Shown: one piece after another, positions 44,144 to 53,800 of the stretch | How positions within the stretch are numbered: position 1 is the stretch's first letter | How the letters are laid out: each line of letters begins with the position of its first letter | Source of the DNA: an uncultured Bacteroidota bacterium | GTDB lineage: Bacteria > Bacteroidota > Rhodothermia > Rhodothermales > Salinibacteraceae | Length of the DNA stretch: 64,000 bases | NCBI GenBank assembly: GCA_913056185.1 | Contig: CAJXLV010000005.1 | Location: 1-64,000, forward strand | Reading direction: 5' to 3' | Notes under the pieces: generated by a model | Databases searched by the model: none | Told to the model about the DNA's origin: nothing | What the model saw: the letters and a program-made list of their open reading frames with translations, nothing else | Made by a program: the position numbers and the translations under genes

Positions 44144-45433
44144 CTACCGCGAACGAACCCCCTCTGGATGCCCGTGGCCCCGTGCCCGCCGAACGGCGAG
44201 CCACGCGCCCAGGCCCGCCCCGGCCAGGGCAAGCCCTGCCAGCACGCCGAACAGGAGCGGCGGGCCGGCAACGTAAAGAAGCCCGCCGGCCAGCGCTGCC
44301 CCCAGTGCTCCTACCCCAAAGATGGCGAGGTAGGTATAGCCGTACGAAAGACCGCGTGCATCGGGCGGGGTGTGGTCGGCCACGGTGGCCTGGTAGAGCG
44401 GCTGCACGAGGAAGAGGAAAAACCCGAGCCCCGCGCTTGCGGCGAGCAGAGCCGCGGTCCCCCGCCCCGCTACCGGCAGAAAGACGACGGCCACCCCGGC
44501 CAACACCGCCAGGGCCGCCGCCAGAATGCGCTCCGCATCGTCCCGATCCGAGAGGCGCCCCCCCACGTACTGCCCCGCGATGCCGACCGCCAGGAGCCCG
44601 GCGTAGACGTAGCGCCCGGCCGACACGTCGATGGGGAGATCGATCGTGACCAGGGGCGTAAGGAGGTCGGGCAAAAAAGTGAGCACGCCGCGGTAATAAA
44701 GCCCCGACAGGGCCACGAGCGCAAAGACGACCACAAAGCCCGAGGCAAAGAGGGAGCGGGTTTGCCGCCACAGCGCCGCCGCGTCCATTGCCCCCGCAGC
44801 CGATGCTGGCTCCCTCCCACCCACGGCTGGTTCGTCTCCCCCCGCAGCATTGGGCGCCTCCACGGCCGCCTCCACGGCCGCCGCCTCGTCAAAGGAGGCC
44901 CGCCAGGCCCCCACAGCCGCAACGAGCGCGGGCAGCCCCAGCAGGATCGCCACCACAGACCAGTCGAAGACCCGCAGAAGCAGGGCCGTCACGAGCGGCC
45001 CCCCCGCGATGCCCACGTTGCCCGCAATGCCGTGGTACGCCAGGGCACGTCCCCGCTGCCGCACGCCCGTACTGATCAGCGAGAGCCCGGCGGGGTGGTA
45101 CACGCTCGCCGCCGCGCCCCACGCCAGGAGCGCGGCCCCGAGGCCCCAGAGGCCCGGCAGCAGCCCCAGCAGGACAAACGCGCCTCCCATGCCCACAAAA
45201 CAGCCCGCAATAAGCCGCCGCGACCCAACCCGATCGGCAAGGATGCCTCCCGGCAACGCCCCCGCCCCAAACAAAAAGTACCCGGCCCCCACGAGCCCTC
45301 CCAGGAACGCTTCCGACACGCCCATCTCCGCGAGCCACACCGTCATGAAGATCGGGATGGAGAGCTCGTAGGTGTGAACCAGGCCGTGGCCCGTCATGAC
45401 AAGGGTCACGATGGAGCGGTCGTTGGCGTTCAT
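44144..45433 (-). CDS. MFS transporter
   Basis: 429 residues, 12 membrane helices, with the MFS loop G-G-I-L-A-D-R-V-G-S-R-R near residue 62 and the related G-G-R-L-S-D-R-D-D-A-E-R in the second half. A central Glu/Ala-rich cytoplasmic loop of about 45 residues joins the halves. The N-terminus (G-H-G-L-V-H-T-Y-E-L-S-I-P) is like fosmidomycin-resistance-type exporters. Substrate unknown. It stands between the GH3 fusion and a folate gene on the same strand. Confidence 0.9.
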   Translation of the reverse strand: MNANDRSIVTLVMTGHGLVHTYELSIPIFMTVWLAEMGVSEAFLGGLVGAGYFLFGAGALPGGILADRVGSRRLIAGCFVGMGGAFVLLGLLPGLWGLGAALLAWGAAASVYHPAGLSLISTGVRQRGRALAYHGIAGNVGIAGGPLVTALLLRVFDWSVVAILLGLPALVAAVGAWRASFDEAAAVEAAVEAPNAAGGDEPAVGGREPASAAGAMDAAALWRQTRSLFASGFVVVFALVALSGLYYRGVLTFLPDLLTPLVTIDLPIDVSAGRYVYAGLLAVGIAGQYVGGRLSDRDDAERILAAALAVLAGVAVVFLPVAGRGTAALLAASAGLGFFLFLVQPLYQATVADHTPPDARGLSYGYTYLAIFGVGALGAALAGGLLYVAGPPLLFGVLAGLALAGAGLGAWLAVRRARGHGHPEGVRSR

Positions 45434-45567
45434 CGGAGCAGCCAGAAATGGCGGAATCGAGTCAACGTGGCCTGTCCTGCCCTGCCGGATGCGCCCTGCG
45501 CTCCGTACTGGACAGTGCGTGTTGCGGACGAAATCGGCACAGCGTGCGATACGACAGCATGCGCCCT

Positions 45568-45623
45568 ACGCAATGTACACTCCACAATGTACACCACGCA
45601 ATGTACACCGCGCAATATGCACT
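45568..45623. repeat. Tandem 14-bp repeat, four units
   Basis: Units ACGCAATGTACACT, CCACAATGTACACC, ACGCAATGTACACC and a diverged GCGCAATATGCACT run from 45568 to 45623; the last overlaps the stop codon of the folate cyclo-ligase gene. It lies upstream of the MFS gene. Confidence 0.85.
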
Positions 45624-46329
45624 ATTCCAGCTCTCGCAGCACCGGCATCTCTTCCAGGTCTTCGTCCGTAAGGGCATTCCAGTCGATGCCGGACGGAGGC
45701 TCGGGGGGATCGTTGACGCGGATCGTTTCGTCCGGCGTTACAACGCAGGCGAGGGGCAGATCGTGCGCGTCGGTGGGGATCTGATCGACGACCTGAATCG
45801 GGTGGACGGTAGTGCCCACCGGAACGGGATCGTGTCCGAGCTCACGGAGGAGCGCGTACTCCAGGTCGCTGTAGCCTTCGCCCTTCCCGCACCGACGGCC
45901 GCCTTGGGTCACCGCCACCGAGCCCGTTACAATGCCGTCGATTTGCGGCAGGGCACGGAGCGCAACCGGCTCGGCCCAGCGGTCCATGTTGGAGAGAGCA
46001 GCGGCGGATTCGAGATTCTCCGCCGGAATGGTCGCCGGGTCCAGCCGCTTGAAGCCGCCCCGCAGGCGCGGCGTCGGCACGTACACCACGCACCCGCGCC
46101 GCAGCGCCTCGATGCGAACGTGCCGCTGGGGCGCATCGGGATTCACCTTGAGGGTATCCGCGTCGGCCAGGGGCGACTGCTCAAACAGGCGCTCGGCCGC
46201 AGCGGCAGCGCCGTCGAAATTGGGGATGCGGCCGTGAGGCGGAACGGGGAACCGTGCGATCCCGCGACTGTCGAGTGCGTCCCAGACGGCCTGACGGGCT
46301 GCATCTTTCGTCTCGAACTGTTTGTTCAT
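45622..46329 (-). CDS. 5-formyltetrahydrofolate cyclo-ligase family protein
   Basis: 235 residues from the ATG at 46329. The family pattern is W-D-A-L-D at the N-terminus, R-R-G-C-V-V-Y-V-P-T-P-R-L, D-G-I-V-T-G-S-V-A-V, and G-R-R-C-G-K-G-E-G-Y-S-D-L-E-Y, which corresponds to the G-x-R-x-G-x-G-x-G-Y-x-D nucleotide site. It would convert 5-formyl-THF to 5,10-methenyl-THF with ATP. The sequence is nearer the archaeal and MTHFSD-like branch than E. coli YgfA, so the exact substrate is open. The tail is acidic. Confidence 0.85.
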   Translation of the reverse strand: MNKQFETKDAARQAVWDALDSRGIARFPVPPHGRIPNFDGAAAAAERLFEQSPLADADTLKVNPDAPQRHVRIEALRRGCVVYVPTPRLRGGFKRLDPATIPAENLESAAALSNMDRWAEPVALRALPQIDGIVTGSVAVTQGGRRCGKGEGYSDLEYALLRELGHDPVPVGTTVHPIQVVDQIPTDAHDLPLACVVTPDETIRVNDPPEPPSGIDWNALTDEDLEEMPVLRELE

Positions 46330-46508
46330 GGGCGGCTTCGACAAAAAAGCAGTCCTACTCAGTACGCGGTCCCTGTACGCTCCAGACACGGGGGCGTTCG
46401 CCCCCTCCTCCCGCGCCTTTTTTGAGAAGATCGAGCAAAGATAGCCACATTCGACGCCGCCCTCCGTCCAAGCATTCACTTTGTCCCCCAACCAAGCCCT
46501 GCTCAGCC

Positions 46509-46970
46509 ATGCTCGACCGGCTGCTCTTCCCTCTTCTCGCTACGTGCTGCGCAGCCCTACTCGCCGTGTCCCCGGCAGCGGCCCAGTCGTCCAATCTCGA
46601 TACGGTGGAGGGGCCGGGCTCGGGAGAAAAAACCACGCTCACCATCACGCCCCACCGCCTCACCGACCGGGTCTCTGCCCGGGCCTTGGGGGTCAAACGC
46701 CCTGCGGGAACGCGCTGGGCGCTCACCCTGATCGGCGTCTCTCCCTCAGACTCCCTCCGGCTCACTCTGGGCGAAGAGCCGCTCCCCCTCCGAGACCTTA
46801 CGCGCCCTGCCGAGGGAGACGTGGGGCCCACCCGCCTCTACCTGTCACGGAGCACGTTCCGCACAGTTGCCGAGCGCGGCGCAGTGCGGCTCCACATCGG
46901 CGACACGGCCACCTCGTTTCCCGAGCAAATGCGCACGGAGATGCAGCAAATTCTGGAAGACGTGATTTAG
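46509..46970 (+). CDS. Small exported protein of unknown function
   Basis: 153 residues from the ATG at 46509 with a signal peptide (LFPLLATCCAALLAVSPAAAQ). The mature part is beta-rich (T-L-T-I-T-P-H-R-L, R-W-A-L-T-L-I-G-V, R-L-Y-L-S-R-S-T-F-R) with an R-G-A-V-R-L-H-I-G-D end and a helical C-terminus. No family recognised. It is divergent from the folate gene over 179 bases and convergent with the MraY/WecA-like gene. Confidence 0.65.
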   Translation: MLDRLLFPLLATCCAALLAVSPAAAQSSNLDTVEGPGSGEKTTLTITPHRLTDRVSARALGVKRPAGTRWALTLIGVSPSDSLRLTLGEEPLPLRDLTRPAEGDVGPTRLYLSRSTFRTVAERGAVRLHIGDTATSFPEQMRTEMQQILEDVI

Positions 46971-47000
46971 CCCGGTGCCGGGGGCCCACGACTCGTTCCG

Positions 47001-47066
47001 GAGCGACACGGCCCAGAGCGACACGGACCAGGGCCGCACGGAGGGGCTACCGCGAGGGGCTACCGC
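47001..47066. repeat. Two adjacent tandem duplications at a gene end
   Basis: GAGCGACACGG occurs in a 15-base direct duplication (47001-47030, one mismatch region), then GAGGGGCTACCGC is duplicated exactly (47041-47053, 47054-47066). The second copy contains the stop codon of the glycosyltransferase gene. Confidence 0.8.
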
Positions 47067-48190
47067 GATTCGGTGGGCGAACGTCGTCCGGCGGGCGCGG
47101 AAGCGGTCTCGGGATCGGGCGGTGCAGGCTCCGAGGGCGGGGGGCCTGTGCGGAACGAAGCAGGCCGAGGGGCTCCTTCCGGCGACGGGGCAGTGCGGCG
47201 AGCCAGCAGCCATCCGCTTCCGAGGGCCGTAGCCATCACCCCGAACGCGAGCACGTAGAACAGAAGTGGCGGGCCCACCTGCCCCACCACCCCGACCCCT
47301 CCGGCCAGGAGCCCGCCGCCACAGAGCAGTGCCAGGACCTGTCGCTCCGACCACTGGAGGCGCGCAAGGCGGTGCATCGTGTGGTCGGTCCCCCCATTCG
47401 CAACGGACTCTCCCCGTTGCGTGCGCGTGACGCTCACAAACGTGGTGTCGAAGATGGGCACCGCAAGAATGAGGACCGGCACGAGGGCGGGCGCGCCTCC
47501 GCCGCCGCCCTGCACGCCAAGGCCGAGCACGGCCAGCACATAGCCGAGCACGAGGCTTCCACAGTCCCCCATGAAGATGCGTGCCGGCGGCGCGTTGAAC
47601 ACCAAAAACCCCGCGGCCGCGCCGGCCGTCGCCGCCGCCACGGTGGCCTGCGCCGGCAGCCCCTGCAGCCCCGCTACGCCCCCAAAGAACACCGCCGCGA
47701 GGACCGCCACACTGGCGGCCACCCCATCCATCGCGTCGAGCAGGTTGAGCGCATTGGGAAGCCCCAGAAGCCACACGAGCGTAAGGGGCAGCGACACCCA
47801 CAGGGGCGCGGCCGGGGCAAAAAGAAGCCCTCCAGATAGAGCCAGAACCGCACTTCCAAGCTGCACGAGCAGCTTCGCCCACGGACCCAGCCCTCGCATG
47901 TCGTCTACGAGACCGGCCACGAAGAGGAGGGCAGCGCCCGCCCACACCGGTGCCGGAAACGCTTCTGCCCCCACCCCTCCGGCAAGCACGACGCCCCCCG
48001 CGGCAAACATGGCAATCCCGCCCAGAAGTGCTGTTGGTGAGGTGTGCCATTTTTCGGCCTCAGGACGCGCCACCCATCCGGTCTTGCGTGTGCCCCACTG
48101 CACCACGGGCGTGAGCGCCACCGCCACCAGGAAGGCAAGGCCTCCACTGCCCCAGGGCACGAGCGTTGGCGACAAAAACTCAGACAGCAT
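47060..48190 (-). CDS. MraY/WecA-family undecaprenyl-phosphate sugar-1-P transferase
   Basis: 376 residues, about ten membrane helices. Family motifs: V-A-G-L-V-D-D-M-R-G near residue 95, N-A-L-N-L-L-D-A-M-D-G-V near 150, F-M-G-D-C-G-S-L-V-L-G near 210 and the C-terminal cytoplasmic H-motif G-T-D-H-T-M-H-R-L near 270. It transfers a UDP-amino-sugar phosphate to undecaprenyl phosphate, starting an O-antigen, teichoic-acid-like or exopolysaccharide chain. The tail beyond 330 is Pro/Ala/Ser/Arg-rich and disordered. WecA-like identity is favoured over MraY because no division or murein genes are near. Confidence 0.9.
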   Translation of the reverse strand: MLSEFLSPTLVPWGSGGLAFLVAVALTPVVQWGTRKTGWVARPEAEKWHTSPTALLGGIAMFAAGGVVLAGGVGAEAFPAPVWAGAALLFVAGLVDDMRGLGPWAKLLVQLGSAVLALSGGLLFAPAAPLWVSLPLTLVWLLGLPNALNLLDAMDGVAASVAVLAAVFFGGVAGLQGLPAQATVAAATAGAAAGFLVFNAPPARIFMGDCGSLVLGYVLAVLGLGVQGGGGGAPALVPVLILAVPIFDTTFVSVTRTQRGESVANGGTDHTMHRLARLQWSERQVLALLCGGGLLAGGVGVVGQVGPPLLFYVLAFGVMATALGSGWLLARRTAPSPEGAPRPASFRTGPPPSEPAPPDPETASAPAGRRSPTESR

Positions 48191-48398
48191 GGCTGCGACG
48201 AAACAGACGAGATGAAGAATGGAGGGGCAGGTGCACGCGCCCGGTCCGGGGACGAGCCGAAAAGGGCTCTTGCCGAAGAGAAGTGTCTTTTAAAGAATAG
48301 CGGTCGGTGTCGAAAAGCCGTACGCGCCTCCCGTGGATTTTCAACAAACCCGCGGCTGGTTGGGGCTGCCCCTGCCCCCGCACCATCCGGTCCTGGCG

Positions 48399-50333
48399 CT
48401 ACCGGAGGGCCCGAGATGCCTCGCCCCGAAGAACGAGACCCGTGTGTCCGGGCACCTCCAGCAGCAGCGCAGTGCCGTCCTGCTGAACCCGCACCGCAGC
48501 ATGTTTGGGCACGGTGCGCAGCACTTCGTAGGGCTGCCGAAGGGAATCGGGCAGGGGCACGCGCGCACTGTGGGCCGCCGCGCTCCGGTTCAAGGTAACG
48601 AGAAGCGTGTCGGACAAGTGGGTGCGGGCGTAGGTGAGCAGGTCTCGCTCATCGTCGGCCTGCACAACGCCAAATGCGCCGCGGCGGAGAGATGCGTGGT
48701 TGCGACGCAGCGAAATGAGCTCCTGATAGGTCGCAAAAAGGCCCTCGTTGAAGCGAACCGGGTCGGCGGGCCGGTCGTGGCCGTAGGGGTGATTGTCCTC
48801 CACATCGTAGCTCTTGTCGGGCCAGACCATCGGCTTGCGGTCGTCGGGATCGTCGGCGCCCCACATGCCAGCCTCGTCGCCGTGGTACACCATCGGTGCG
48901 CCCACATAGGTCATCTGGAAGAGTGCCACGAGCCGCTGGAGGCGCCGCTCCTCAGCGGTCGGGGCGCGGACCTTGTAGTCCTCGTTCTGGCGCAGGTCCA
49001 CCACCGCGCCGTTGTCGTAGTCGAACCGCTCGGGCTGAGCGTAGCCCGTGTCGGTGCGGTTCACCAGCATGGTGGCGAGCCGCGGCGTGTCGTGCGAGCC
49101 GATGAGGTTTTGCAGGGCGCCCCGCACCCGCGGCGGATGGGCCAGCCGGCGCTCGCGCAACAACTCGGCAAAGCGGGACGGCTCGAGGGCGCGGTCGATG
49201 AGGAACCCCTTCACGGGAAAGGCGAACCCGTGGTAGTTCATCGTGGCCGAGAAGCCCGCGTCTTCGAGATACCCAGACGCCTCCTCCCACACCTCCGACA
49301 CGGTGTAAGCGTCCGGGTTCAGATCGCGGACGTGCGCGTTCCAGTCTCGCCAGAACCCGACCGGCACCTCCTCCGCCACGTCGAGCCGCCAGCCGTCCAC
49401 CCCGTCGGACGGGTCGCCGTCGCCGTTCGGGTCCATCCACCTCGCGGTGGCGGCCCGGATGTACTGCCGCGGCCCGGCCTGCAGGGTGGTCCCGGCCTCG
49501 TTGGTGGCGAACTCGGGGAGCGACTTCACGCCCCACCAGCCCGTGTAGTCGAACTCGCTGGTGTCGGGCGTGGCGGGGTCGTCAAAGGAATTGACCGCGT
49601 ACCAGTCGGCGTAGCGAGAATCGGACTGATTCTCGGCCAGGTCCTGGAAGGCAAAGAAGTCGCGCCCCGTGTGGTTGAACACCCCGTCGATAATCACCCG
49701 CATGTCGCGGGCGTGGGTCTTCCGCACGAGAGCAAAGAAAAGGGAATCGGCCGCGGTGACGTGCCAGGTGGAGGGGTCGGTGGGGTCCTCTTGGGCGATG
49801 AGCGCACGGTCGCCCGCCGGGTCCGGGCCAAAATTGGGGTCGATGTGGTGGTAGCTCGACCCGTCGTACTTGTGGAGAGAGCGGGCCGAGAAGACCGGGT
49901 TGAAGTACAGCGCCGTGACACCCAGCGAATCGAGGTACGGCAGGCGGTCGATCACGCCCTGCAGGTCGCCCCCGTAGCGGCGGTCGTAGACGCCGTCGTA
50001 GAACCCGCCCATCTGCTGTTCCCAGTCGGCCTGCTCGTACCAGTCGCGCGTCCAGCGGGTGGGCTGCCACGAGGTCGGCACGTCCGCAATCGGACGCTGG
50101 AGCGTTTGCCGCGTGGGGTCGTTCGACGGATCGCCGTTGCGGAAGCGCTCGGGGAAGACCTGGTACCACACTGCATCCTGTGCCCAGGCCGGCGTACGCT
50201 CGGCCGGGGCCGTGAGGGAACGCTCCTCCAGGTCAGACTGACACCCCACCAGGCTCAAAAGTCCAACCGACACCCCCAGTACCACCGCGAGCGAGACTGA
50301 TAAAGGTCTCGTCTTTGATCTTCTTCGGTCCAT
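48399..50333 (-). CDS. GH13 alpha-amylase-family lipoprotein (neopullulanase/cyclomaltodextrinase-like)
   Basis: 644 residues from the ATG at 50333 (a GTG one codon upstream is possible). Lipobox L-V-G-C follows a long hydrophobic leader. Catalytic (beta/alpha)8 motifs: G-V-F-N-H-T-G, nucleophile Asp in G-W-R-L-D-V-A-E-E near 314, acid/base Glu in V-S-E-V-W-E near 349 and the third Asp in I-G-S-H-D-T-P-R near 414; the start W-Y-Q-V-F-P-E-R-F-R is typical of alpha-1,4/1,6-glucan hydrolases. It corresponds in position to SusA/SusG-type enzymes and likely acts on maltodextrins at the cell surface or periplasm. Last gene of the locus. Confidence 0.93.
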   Translation of the reverse strand: MDRRRSKTRPLSVSLAVVLGVSVGLLSLVGCQSDLEERSLTAPAERTPAWAQDAVWYQVFPERFRNGDPSNDPTRQTLQRPIADVPTSWQPTRWTRDWYEQADWEQQMGGFYDGVYDRRYGGDLQGVIDRLPYLDSLGVTALYFNPVFSARSLHKYDGSSYHHIDPNFGPDPAGDRALIAQEDPTDPSTWHVTAADSLFFALVRKTHARDMRVIIDGVFNHTGRDFFAFQDLAENQSDSRYADWYAVNSFDDPATPDTSEFDYTGWWGVKSLPEFATNEAGTTLQAGPRQYIRAATARWMDPNGDGDPSDGVDGWRLDVAEEVPVGFWRDWNAHVRDLNPDAYTVSEVWEEASGYLEDAGFSATMNYHGFAFPVKGFLIDRALEPSRFAELLRERRLAHPPRVRGALQNLIGSHDTPRLATMLVNRTDTGYAQPERFDYDNGAVVDLRQNEDYKVRAPTAEERRLQRLVALFQMTYVGAPMVYHGDEAGMWGADDPDDRKPMVWPDKSYDVEDNHPYGHDRPADPVRFNEGLFATYQELISLRRNHASLRRGAFGVVQADDERDLLTYARTHLSDTLLVTLNRSAAAHSARVPLPDSLRQPYEVLRTVPKHAAVRVQQDGTALLLEVPGHTGLVLRGEASRALR

Positions 50334-50373
50334 CACTGGCAGAAACTACGACCTTGGCACACAGAACAATCTC

Positions 50374-50781
50374 TCACTCAGGCGGGCGATCGGGCGGGTC
50401 GGCAAAGACCGACACGCCAAACCGATCGGTGGCCTCTCCTGCCTCGTTCGAGGCCGTAACCGTGACGTCCGCCGTGCCGCCCGTTTGGGGCGCCACGCGC
50501 AGACGCCCCTCCGACACGCTCACCCGCGCGACCGTGGAGTCGGACGAGGAAGCGCTGTACGACAGGGCCGCGCCTGACGGGGCGGAAAACACTGGACCGA
50601 GATCAATCTCGATGGCGTCGCCCCCTGCCGTGGCGTCCTGGTCCTGGATGGCGGCCTCCACGACCGGCGCATCGGGCCCGTCGCCCGACGTTCCGCCCCC
50701 GTCGCAGCCGGCCACCACAACGGACAGCGCGAGCAGACACGACAGGCCCCAGCGCAGGGGGAGTGCAGCCCATTTACGCAT
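50374..50781 (-). CDS. Small Ig-like lipoprotein
   Basis: 135 residues from the ATG at 50781 (an ATG at 50796 is also in frame). Signal peptide with lipobox V-A-G-C and a Gly/Asp/Ser linker, then one beta-sandwich domain (A-L-S-Y-S-A-S-S-S-D-S-T-V-A-R-V, T-A-D-V-T-V-T-A-S-N-E-A-G-E-A) of the cadherin/He-PIG type seen in carbohydrate-active proteins. It lies between the two GH13 genes, 40 bases after one and 57 before the other. A glycan-binding or tethering role is inference. Confidence 0.75.
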   Translation of the reverse strand: MRKWAALPLRWGLSCLLALSVVVAGCDGGGTSGDGPDAPVVEAAIQDQDATAGGDAIEIDLGPVFSAPSGAALSYSASSSDSTVARVSVSEGRLRVAPQTGGTADVTVTASNEAGEATDRFGVSVFADPPDRPPE

Positions 50782-50838
50782 CTCGGTCGATCGCATAACG
50801 GAAGAAAAGGCGTGCTGGCACGAGCAAGGCGAGAGGCG

Positions 50839-53800
50839 CTACCGAACGAACGTGATGCGTCGGGACTGCACCGCATCCCCCGCCTTCAAGCGCACGAAAT
50901 AAATGCCACTTGCGAGGGGGGACCCGTCTTCTCCGGGCGACCAGGTGACGCTGTACTGCCCCGCAGAGCGCTCTCCCCGCACAAGGGTCGCCACGCGACG
51001 CCCCAGTACGTCGAACACCGAGAGCCGAACCGACATCTGCTCCGGAATGTCGTATTTGATGGTGGTGGCGCTGCGGAAGGGATTCGGGTAGTTGGGGTGT
51101 AGCCGCACCGTTTCCGGCGAGAGGCGGGTCTTGTCGTCCGGGACCGCCCCGACGCGAAGGTGCAGGCGCACGGGGGAGGCAGACGGCGTGATCCGGACCG
51201 TCGCATCGGATTGAAGTTCGTGCGACGCCCCGGTTTGGCGGTTGATCAGCGTCACCGGACGGTTGGTGAACGCGTCGAGCCCCGATGTCCGCAGCGACAC
51301 CGGCTGCCCATCCGGGGCGGAAAGCCGGAGGTCGAACGAGAGCCGTTCGGCCGATACTGTATCCGACGCGAGCGGTTGGACATGGGTGGCAAGGGGCGCC
51401 TGGTCGGTGCCCGTGGCCGTGAGCCGCACATCGCTGAAGGCCGTTCGGGGAGCGGCGTGTTGCACTGCCTGCTGGCCATCCGCATAGCCGAGACGCACCG
51501 CGGAGGCGGTGCCATTGGCCTGCGCTTGAAGCCGGAACGTGGAGGCTCTGCGCGCGCCCTGCACCTCTGCCGGCAGGGTGGTTTCGGCGGCCTGCCGGTC
51601 GGCCACACTGCCCGGGTAGGGCACCGACAGCGAGTCGAGACCGGCGGCGTTGTTGAAGTAGAAGGCCTCGCCCGTGGTGGCGGCCCGAAAGGTGTCGACG
51701 GGGACAAAGCTGCCGTCCGCCCATCGGTAGAGCGGCGCACTCACGCCATTGTCGGCGCGCACGCGGTCCCAGGGCACGTCCAGCCCCAGCGGGTTGCTGA
51801 TGATATTCCATCCCTCGTGCAGAGCAATGCGGGCGCGTCCGTCCTGCACCGGCACGCTCGTCACCGAGTCCTCGTAGGCAAACGAGCGCTCGCTGAGGAG
51901 CCAAAGCCCGCGGCCCTGCCCCAGCGCAAACCGGTCGTCCCCCGCGCTGTATTCGACCAGGTAGTCCGACGACGAGCCGTCGTCGTAGAACGCGCGCCAC
52001 GTGTTGCCGGGCGTCCCAAACGCGGCCTGCGGCAGCGGAATGCGCGTGGACCCGGGCAGGGCAACGAGGCGATAGTTGCTGCGGTCCGTCACCGGCCCAA
52101 ACGACTGGCTGATGTCCACCGGAAGGCGGGATGGGGGCGTGACGGTGCTGGGCACGAGTCCCGCGTCGGGGCTCACCGCCGGGGGGCGGGACGTATACAC
52201 GCGGAACTCTCCCGGACGGAGCGGGACGGTCTTCGTGGTGTCCTGAATGCGGACGTCCTCGTTGGCAAACACGTTGTACCAGGTGCCCGTCTGTGAGAAC
52301 GTCACGGTGGCGTTTCGCTGCAGGAGCCCAAAGTTGCCCACCACCAGCGCGTCCATCGAGGGATGCGTCAGGCGGATGGACCGCACGCGGGCTCCGCTGC
52401 CCACCTGCATGTCGACCTCCGTCTCCGCACTCCGGAAGACCTCGTGGGCCTGCCGCAGGCGGAGAAGCGTGGACCAGGTCTTGTAGAGGCGTACGCGGTC
52501 GGGGTGGGTGTTGGGGTTGCGGTACTCCCAGCGGACGGGCTTGGGGCCGGTGCGCCCCGGATCGCTGGGGTCGCAGGCCCCCTCAGCGTCGCCGTCCTCC
52601 TTCAGGCACTCGTCCGCCCCCCAGCCGTAGCCCAGTTCGCCAAACTGCCACATCATGCGCGGACCGGGCACAGTGAAGAAAAACGCCCCCATCAGCTTCT
52701 GGCGGTTTAGGGCCGTCTCCAGGTCGCGCGTGCTGTAGCCCGCCCGCTCGTTCCCGAAGGCCTTCTTGCGGCGCATGAGCCACTGCTCATCGTGGCTCTC
52801 CATGTAGGTCAGGTTGCTGGGCTGGTCGTATCCCGATCGATTTCCGAAGTAGGAGGCGGAGAGGTCGCTGTTCTCCTGGTACCCCATGTCCGCCTGGCTG
52901 TAGGGGCGGTTCAGGTTTTCCCAGGTCAGAAAGCCGCCGGTGTCCTGGGCCCGGTAGCCCCCCAGCTCGTTCTCCACGGCGGGCGTCCCAAAAAACTCCA
53001 GGATCATGTACGTGTCTGCATCTACCGCGTCCCAGACGTGATCGGCCACGTCCTTCCACCCGGCCTGCACCGCATCGGAGTGACCAGCGTCGTTAATGTT
53101 GACCCCGTTGTCGGCCACGCACTTGGCAAGGTCGAACCGGAAGCCATCGACGTTGAAGCGCTCCACCCAGTACTCGTTGGTACGGTCGATGTAGGTCTGG
53201 ATGAAGGGGCTTCCCTGGTTGAGCTCGCGGAAGAAGGCCCCGCAGATGCCCCGGTTCGGCCCCACCTCCAGGAACGGATTCTCGGGCGTCGCGCCGTAGA
53301 GCTGAACCAGGGGCGACTGGTCGGTCACGTGGTTGTACACCACGTCCATGAGGACGGCCATGTCGCGCCGGTGCGCCTCCCGCACAAACTCGCGGAAGCC
53401 CGCGGGCGTGCCGTACGCTTTGTCGAGGGCCAGGTGGGCGTTGGGATTGTAGCCCCAGCTGTTGTTGCCGCCAAAGTTGGCGACCGGCATGACCTCCACC
53501 GCGTTCACCCCGAGACGCTCCAGGTACCCCAGCGTGTCGGCAAGGACCTCGTAGGAGCTGCGCTCCACGAAATCGCGCACCAGAAGCTCGTAGATTACGA
53601 GGTCCTCCCGCGGCGGCGGCTCAAACTGCACGGTGTCTGCTGGGGCCTGTGCGCCCGGCCGCAGGACCGACACGAGGTTCTCGGTCTTGTCGTGGGGATA
53701 GGGCTGAAGGTCCGGGTACACCGCGTCGCTGATGCCGTCGTCTTGCGGGCTGCGCACCTTGTGGGCGAAGGGGTCGGCCACGCGAATGGTCCCGTCCACG

